DNA from: Sorangium cellulosum So ce56
GTDB taxonomy: Bacteria; Myxococcota_A; Polyangia; Polyangiales; Polyangiaceae
Direction: 5' to 3'
Assembly: GCF_000067165.1 (NCBI RefSeq)
Contig: NC_010162.1
Coordinates: forward strand, 8,067,001-8,131,000
Length of the DNA stretch: 64,000 nt
Of this stretch, positions 59,349 to 64,000 are shown piece by piece (position 1 is the stretch's first letter; every line of letters begins with the position of its first letter). Position numbers and translations under genes: made by a program. The notes beneath the pieces are model-generated. The model did not search any database and had not been told where the DNA came from. It saw only the letters and a list, made by a program, of their open reading frames with translations.

Positions 59349-60206
59349 ATGACCTGGCCTGAAAAGACCCTGCCGACGACCGACGCGAGCGAGAAGCGCT
59401 CGCTGGGAGCGGGCGTGTTCCGTCGCTGCGACGGCTGCTCGCACACGCACGACGCCGCCGAGCTCGCGCGCACCTTCGAGGTGTGCTCGCAGTGCGGCCA
59501 CCACCACAAGCTCGACGCCGACGGGTGGCGGAGGCTCCTGCTCGACGACGGCGAGCTCGCCGCGTGGGACGAGCACCTCGTCCCGAACGACCCGCTCCGG
59601 TTCAGCGACGGCAAGAGCTACCGGGACCGCGTCGCCGCGCTCCACAAGAAGGGCCGCGCGAAGGAGGCGATCGAGATCGGCCGCGGCAGGCTGGGCGGCC
59701 GCGACATCGCCTACGGCGCGTTCGTCTTCGCCTTCATGGGCGGGAGCATGGGCTCGGTCGTCGGCGAGAAGATCACCCGCCTGTTCGAGCGCGCGACGCG
59801 CGAGGAGCTCCCGGTGGTGCTCCTCCAGGCGTCGGGCGGCGCGCGGATGCAGGAGGGCATCCTCTCGCTGATGCAGATGGCGAAGAGCGTGTCCGCGCTC
59901 GAGCGGTACCGCAAGGCGCGGCTGCCATTCCTGTCGGTGCTGCTCCACCCGACGACGGGCGGCGTCGCGGCGAGCTTCGCCTTCCTGGGCGACGCGAACA
60001 TCGCCGAGCCCAAGGCGCTCATCGGCTTCGCCGGCCCGCGGGTCATCGAGAACACGATCCGGCAGACGCTGCCGGCGGGCTTCCAGCGCTCCGAGTTCCT
60101 GCTCGACCATGGGATGGTCGACGCCATCGTCCCGCGCCCCGAGATGAAGGCGTACATCGGGACGCTGCTCCAGCACCTCACGGCCGGCCGCCGGGCGCGG
60201 CGATGA
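59349..60206 (+). CDS. accD: acetyl-CoA carboxylase carboxyltransferase subunit beta
   Basis: A 285-residue AccD. The N-terminal zinc ribbon uses Cys27, Cys30, Cys46 and Cys49 (RRCDGC and EVCSQCG). The carboxyltransferase domain contains SGGARMQEG, HPTTGGVAASFAFLGD and FAGPRVIENTIRQTLP. With AccA it transfers the carboxyl group from biotin to acetyl-CoA. Its stop overlaps folC by ATGA, a common arrangement. Confidence 0.96.
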   Translation: MTWPEKTLPTTDASEKRSLGAGVFRRCDGCSHTHDAAELARTFEVCSQCGHHHKLDADGWRRLLLDDGELAAWDEHLVPNDPLRFSDGKSYRDRVAALHKKGRAKEAIEIGRGRLGGRDIAYGAFVFAFMGGSMGSVVGEKITRLFERATREELPVVLLQASGGARMQEGILSLMQMAKSVSALERYRKARLPFLSVLLHPTTGGVAASFAFLGDANIAEPKALIGFAGPRVIENTIRQTLPAGFQRSEFLLDHGMVDAIVPRPEMKAYIGTLLQHLTAGRRARR

Positions 60207-61525
60207 CCTCGGCGGCGCCGCGGCTGCCCGCGCTGCTCGAGGCGCTCGGGCAGCGGGCGCCGCGGGGGATGGAGCTCGGGCTCGGCCGGGTCCGCGAGGC
60301 GCTCTCCGCGCTCGGCGATCCCCACGAAGCCCTCCCGGCGGTGCACGTCGCCGGCACGAACGGCAAGGGCAGCGTGTGCGCGATGGTCGAGTCGATCGCG
60401 CGCGAGGCCGGGCTCCGGACCGGCCTGTACACGTCGCCGCACCTCTCGCGCTTCGCCGAGCGCATCCGCGTCGGGGGAGAGATGATCAGCGACGCGGCGC
60501 TCGAGCGCGCGCTCGCCGCCGCGCTCGAGCGTGTCCCCTCGCCGCTCACGTTCTTCGAGGCGCTGACGGTCGCCGCGTTCGTGGCCTTCCGCGAGGCGGA
60601 CGTCGACCTCGCGATCCTCGAGGTGGGCCTCGGCGGGCGGCTCGACGCGACGAACGTGATCTCGGCGCCGCTCTGCACGGCGATCACGTCGATCGCGCTC
60701 GACCACCAGGCCGTGCTCGGCCCGACGCTGGCGGACATCGCCCGGGAGAAGGCGGGCATCCTCAAGGCGGGCGCGCCCGCGGTGCTCGGCCCCCTCGATC
60801 CGGAGGCCGACGCCGCGATCGAGGCGGCTGCGCAGGCGATCGGCGCCGGGCCTCGCCTCCGCGTCGCGCCGGCGGAGCGCGGCGGGCGCGCGGGCGAGAT
60901 CACGGTGGGGCGCGGCGGGCGCGGGGCGGGCGCGGCGCGCGTCGCCGGGCCGGGGCGCCGCGAGATCGAGGTGGAGCTCGGCCTCCGCGGCGCGCACCAG
61001 GCCGAGAACGCGGGCGTGGCGTGCGGCGTCGCGTGGCAGCTCGCCGGGCGGTGGCCCGAGGTCGAGCGGGCGCTCGCGGGTGGGCTCGCCGCGGCCCGCT
61101 GGCCCGGTCGCCTGGAGCGGATCGACGCGGGCGGCGCCCGTGTCCTGCTCGACTGTGCGCACAACCCGCACGGCGCGCAGGCGCTCGCGGCGTGGCTCGA
61201 CGAGGAGGGTCCGGGGGCGGCGCTCACAACGCTCGTGTTCGGGGCGATGGCCGACAAGGGGTGGGGCGAAATGCTACAGGTGCTCGCGCCCCGAGCGCGC
61301 CGCCGGCTCTATGTGACGCCGAAGGGCCGCGCGGCCGCGCCGCTCGATGCGCTGCGCGGGGTCGCGCCGGGCGAGGCGATCGGCGATCCGCGCGCCGCGG
61401 TGGCGCGCGCAATCGAGGCCGCCGCGCCGGGCGAGCTCGTGGTCGTGGCCGGCTCGATCTACCTGGTCGGCGAGGTGCGCTCGGCGCTGCTCGGCATCGT
61501 GGCGGATCCGGTCGTCACGCTCTGA
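60203..61525 (+). CDS. folC: folylpolyglutamate / dihydrofolate synthase
   Basis: A 440-residue Mur-ligase-fold enzyme that adds glutamate to (dihydro)folate. The ATP loop GTNGKGSV is at about 51-58, and TSPHLSRFAERIRV, LEVGLGGRLDATN, DHQAVLGPTLADIAREKAGI and LLDCAHNPHGAQAL are family motifs. The ATG at 60203 overlaps accD by 4 bases, so translation is coupled. Length is normal. Confidence 0.95.
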   Translation: MTSAAPRLPALLEALGQRAPRGMELGLGRVREALSALGDPHEALPAVHVAGTNGKGSVCAMVESIAREAGLRTGLYTSPHLSRFAERIRVGGEMISDAALERALAAALERVPSPLTFFEALTVAAFVAFREADVDLAILEVGLGGRLDATNVISAPLCTAITSIALDHQAVLGPTLADIAREKAGILKAGAPAVLGPLDPEADAAIEAAAQAIGAGPRLRVAPAERGGRAGEITVGRGGRGAGAARVAGPGRREIEVELGLRGAHQAENAGVACGVAWQLAGRWPEVERALAGGLAAARWPGRLERIDAGGARVLLDCAHNPHGAQALAAWLDEEGPGAALTTLVFGAMADKGWGEMLQVLAPRARRRLYVTPKGRAAAPLDALRGVAPGEAIGDPRAAVARAIEAAAPGELVVVAGSIYLVGEVRSALLGIVADPVVTL

Positions 61526-61610
61526 AGCGGGCGCGAGCGGCGCGCTGTGCAGGCGCGTCGCTGCCCGCCGGGGCGCGGCGGGTGGCACGCGCGATGCCGC
61601 CCTCCGCGGC

Positions 61611-62663
61611 ATGGCGTTCAGGAAGCGGCGTTCTCCGGTGCTCTTCTCTGCGGCGGCCCTCGTGGCGGCCGCGCTCGCGCGGACGGCGTTCCGCGCCCTG
61701 CGGCAGCTCGATCTGCGCGGCCGGGTCGTGGTCATCACGGGCGGCTCTCGCGGCCTGGGGTTGCTGCTGGCCGAGGAGTTCGGCCGGCACGGCGCCCGGG
61801 TGGCGATCGCCGGCCGCGACGCGGAGGCGCTCTACCGGGCGGAGCAGCGGCTGCAGGCGCTCGGCGTCGAGGTGCACGCGGCGGCGTGCGATCTCGGCGA
61901 CCGCGCCGCGGCCGAGGCGTTCATCGACGGCGTGGCGAGGGCGTTCGGCCGGATCGACGTGCTCGTCAACAACGCCGGCGTGATCCAGGTGGCGCCCATG
62001 CAGGACCTCCGGGTGGAGGAGCTCGACGAGGCGATGCGCTCGAACTTCTGGAGCGCGGTCCACGCGACGCTGCGCGCGCTGCCGCACCTGAGGCGGCATG
62101 GGCGCGCGGCGCGCATCGTGAACGTGGTGTCCATCGGCGGGCGCGTCGCCGTGCCGCACCTGCTCGGGTACAACGCGTCGAAGTTCGCGATGATGGGCTT
62201 CTCGGAGAGCATGCAGGCGGAGCTCACGCACGGCGGCGCGAGGGGCCCGCGCGTCACGACGGTGATCCCGGGTCCGATGCGCACGGGGTCGATCTACAAC
62301 GCCGCGTTCGGCGGCAGCCCGCAGCACGAGTTCGGCTGGTTCGGCCTGGCCTCGTCGCTCCCGATCGCGACGATCGACGCGCGGCGCGCGGCGCGGCGGG
62401 TGGTGGCGGCGGCGCGCGAGGGGCGCACCGAGGTGAAGCTCGGGCTGTCGTCGCACCTGCTGAGCTGGGCGCACGGCATCGCGCCGCAGGCGACGGTGAG
62501 GCTGATGGGCCTCATCAACGCGCTCCTTCCGCCGCCGGGCGGCGGCGAGGGCACGACGAAGGGCCGAGACCTGCGCACGCCGGCGCAGGGGTCGGTCTTG
62601 CTGCGCCTGAGCAACGAGGCAGCTCGGCGCAACAACGAGGCGCCGCCGGCAGCGGCGCGATAG
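61611..62663 (+). CDS. membrane-anchored short-chain dehydrogenase/reductase
   Basis: A 350-residue classical SDR. A hydrophobic N-terminal helix (about 9-28) may anchor it to the membrane. The nucleotide motif TGGSRGLG is at 43-50, NNAG follows, and the catalytic Tyr187 and Lys191 are in YNASK with Ser in VSIGG. The C-terminal 70 residues form an extra segment ending in an Ala/Asn-rich tail. Substrate unknown. The ATG at 61611 lacks a strong ribosome-binding site. The TAG stop is within the first unit of a 28-bp tandem array. Confidence 0.85.
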   Translation: MAFRKRRSPVLFSAAALVAAALARTAFRALRQLDLRGRVVVITGGSRGLGLLLAEEFGRHGARVAIAGRDAEALYRAEQRLQALGVEVHAAACDLGDRAAAEAFIDGVARAFGRIDVLVNNAGVIQVAPMQDLRVEELDEAMRSNFWSAVHATLRALPHLRRHGRAARIVNVVSIGGRVAVPHLLGYNASKFAMMGFSESMQAELTHGGARGPRVTTVIPGPMRTGSIYNAAFGGSPQHEFGWFGLASSLPIATIDARRAARRVVAAAREGRTEVKLGLSSHLLSWAHGIAPQATVRLMGLINALLPPPGGGEGTTKGRDLRTPAQGSVLLRLSNEAARRNNEAPPAAAR

Positions 62664-62850
62664 CGACCGCGCTGCAAAAGCGGCGCGATAGCGACCGCGC
62701 TGCAAAAGCGGCGCGATAGCGACCGCGCTGCAAAAGCGGCGCGATAGCGACCGCGCTGTAAACAAAGCGCAGTAGCGACCGCGCTGTAAACACGGCGCGG
62801 TCGCCACCGCGCTGCAAAACGGCGCAGACACGGCACGATAGCGGCCACGC
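62652..62850. repeat. 28-bp tandem array across the SDR stop codon
   Basis: Four near-perfect units start at 62652, 62680, 62708 and 62736; each holds GCGCGATAGCGACCGCGCTG and an A-run. About three diverged units follow to roughly 62850. The SDR stop TAG (62661-62663) is part of unit one. The array fills most of the 304-base gap before glmM. Confidence 0.9.
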
Positions 62851-62967
62851 CACAAAGCCGCGCGATGTAGGCCGCGCCAATGTCGCCGCGGCGGCGATTG
62901 GCCGTAGGCCGTCTTGGCAAAGGTTGCTAAGGGTGGTCTCCTCAGCCCCACACCACAGAGAGGGACC

Positions 62968-64000
62968 GTGCCGAAGCACACCAAGAAGGATCCTAGGGAG
63001 GGCGCTCCGTCGGCGACGGGCGAACCGCAGAAGCAGGCCGCAGGCCGCAAGCTCTTCGGCACCGACGGGGTGCGCGGCGTGGCGAACCAGCCGCCGATGA
63101 CCCCCGAGATGGCGCTGCGGCTCGGGCGCGCGATCGCGTTCGTCGCGAGCCACGGGAAGTCGCGGCAGGTGCGGGTGGTGATCGGGAAGGACACGCGCCT
63201 GTCCGGCTACATGCTCGAGACCGCGATCGCGTCCGGCGTGTGCGCCATGGGCGGGCGCGTGATGCTGAGCGGGCCGATCCCCACGCCGGCGGTCGCTCAG
63301 CTCACGCAGAGCATGCGGGCCGACGCCGGGGTCGTGATCAGCGCGAGCCATAACCCGTATCAGGACAACGGCATCAAGATCTTCGGGCCCGACGGCTACA
63401 AGCTGCCCGACACCGCGGAGGAGGAGATCGAGCGGCTGATGGAGAGCCACGAGCTCGACGAGGCGCGGGTGGTCGGCGCGGCGATCGGCAGCGCGGTGAA
63501 GCTCGACGACGCGCGCGGGCGGTACGTCGTGTTCTGCAAGAACACGTTCCCCACGGCGCTCTCGCTCGACGGCGTGAAGATCGTCGTCGACGCGGCGCAC
63601 GGGGCGGCGTACCGCGTGGCCCCCTCGGTGTTCACCGAGCTCGGCGCAAACGTGACGGCGCTCGGCGTGAAGCCGAACGGCCGCAACATCAACCGCGAGA
63701 CCGGCGCCCTGCACCCGGAGCACGTGAAGGCCGAGGTGCTCAAGCGCGGCGCGGCCATCGGCATCGCGCTCGACGGCGACGCGGACCGGGTGATCATGGT
63801 CGACGAGCGCGGCGAGGTCGTGGACGGCGACGCGATCATGGCGCTCTGCGCGCTCCGGATGCTGCGCACCGGCAAGCTGCCGCGGAACACGATCGTGACG
63901 ACGGTGATGTCGAACCTCGGGCTCGAGCGGGCGCTCAAGGCCCAGAGCGGGCACGTCGTCCGCACGGCGGTCGGGGATCGCTACGTCGTCGAGGCGATGC
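62968..64000 (+). CDS. glmM: phosphoglucosamine mutase, 5' part (cut by window end)
   Basis: The first 344 codons of GlmM; the gene runs off the window. GTG at 62968 follows AGAGAGGGACC. A 27-residue polar extension precedes KLFGTDGVRGVAN. The active-site phosphoserine is Ser127 in ISASHNPYQDNGIK and the metal loop is ALDGDADRV. It converts glucosamine-6-phosphate to glucosamine-1-phosphate for UDP-GlcNAc and peptidoglycan. Upstream lies the 28-bp array and about 110 bases of leader. Confidence 0.96.
   Translation, partial: MPKHTKKDPREGAPSATGEPQKQAAGRKLFGTDGVRGVANQPPMTPEMALRLGRAIAFVASHGKSRQVRVVIGKDTRLSGYMLETAIASGVCAMGGRVMLSGPIPTPAVAQLTQSMRADAGVVISASHNPYQDNGIKIFGPDGYKLPDTAEEEIERLMESHELDEARVVGAAIGSAVKLDDARGRYVVFCKNTFPTALSLDGVKIVVDAAHGAAYRVAPSVFTELGANVTALGVKPNGRNINRETGALHPEHVKAEVLKRGAAIGIALDGDADRVIMVDERGEVVDGDAIMALCALRMLRTGKLPRNTIVTTVMSNLGLERALKAQSGHVVRTAVGDRYVVEAM

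Noticed and set aside
62652..62850. Possible CRISPR array or iteron origin next to glmM
   Set aside because: Tandem units without spacers; no replication initiator gene or AT-rich unwinding region nearby.
62913..62928. Possible sigma54 promoter before glmM
   Set aside because: TTGGCAAAGGTTGC resembles the consensus, but the GG-to-GC distance is 10 rather than the required 12 bases.

Overview
The window is very GC-rich, with strong GC at third codon positions, many GTG starts, two Hanks-type Ser/Thr kinases, a Myxococcales paralogue-family protein (TIGR02265/DUF2378-like), large secreted lipoproteins and a STAND ATPase with TPRs. This points to the chromosome of a large-genome myxobacterium, most likely Sorangium/Polyangiaceae. 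That assignment is inferred from gene content and base composition. No rRNA, tRNA, CRISPR array or transposase gene was seen.

Layout. 1-12.3 kb: hotdog thioesterase, PLP-dependent deaminase/desulfhydrase-like enzyme, fibro-slime lipoprotein, M28 membrane peptidase with a large membrane partner, beta-propeller lipoprotein, and a MocR regulator divergent from a DUF2917-EamA transporter. 12.4-19.1 kb: two secreted paralogous proteins built of two-cysteine modules flank an Rrf2 regulator, thioredoxin and a membrane Ser/Thr kinase. 19.1-25.7 kb: sulfur assimilation on the minus strand: CymR-like Rrf2, CysK, ThiF/MoeB-type E1, CysO-like ThiS protein, a separately encoded E1-N-terminus-like protein, CysM, JAMM protease (together a thiocarboxylate cysteine pathway of the mycobacterial type), then an APS kinase-ATP sulfurylase fusion. 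26-29 kb: AidB-type acyl-CoA dehydrogenase and an HTH protein.

29-41 kb: a minus-strand chain hpf, ptsN, hprK, rapZ, ptsH, ptsI. Through GTGA overlaps it runs directly into a secreted 5'-nucleotidase lipoprotein and another lipoprotein, followed by an outer-membrane barrel candidate. Upstream is a small protein that looks like sigma70 region 1.1 plus a region-3-like helix-turn-helix. 41-50 kb: MpaB-type oxygenase, Ser/Thr kinase, NAD-isocitrate dehydrogenase, hybrid-sensor histidine kinase, GGCT-like protein, TIGR02265 protein, a damaged DinB gene and a VOC protein. 50-57.6 kb: M15 peptidase, acyl-CoA thioesterase, STAND-TPR ATPase divergent from an effector-associated-domain/transmembrane/Cys-rich protein, a zinc-finger protein and a MepA-type endopeptidase. 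57.9-64 kb: plus-strand metabolic run scoA, scoB, accD, folC, SDR, and the 5' part of glmM.

The most unusual signals are: a 247-bp element with 41-bp inverted arms and further nested stems whose only two imperfect pairs are G-U on the plus strand (47655-47901); a split E1 enzyme in the CysO operon with a minisatellite-encoded tail; the EAD-TM-Cys protein beside a STAND ATPase; short tandem arrays that repeatedly lie across stop codons; and helically phased short-motif arrays in two 5' regions.
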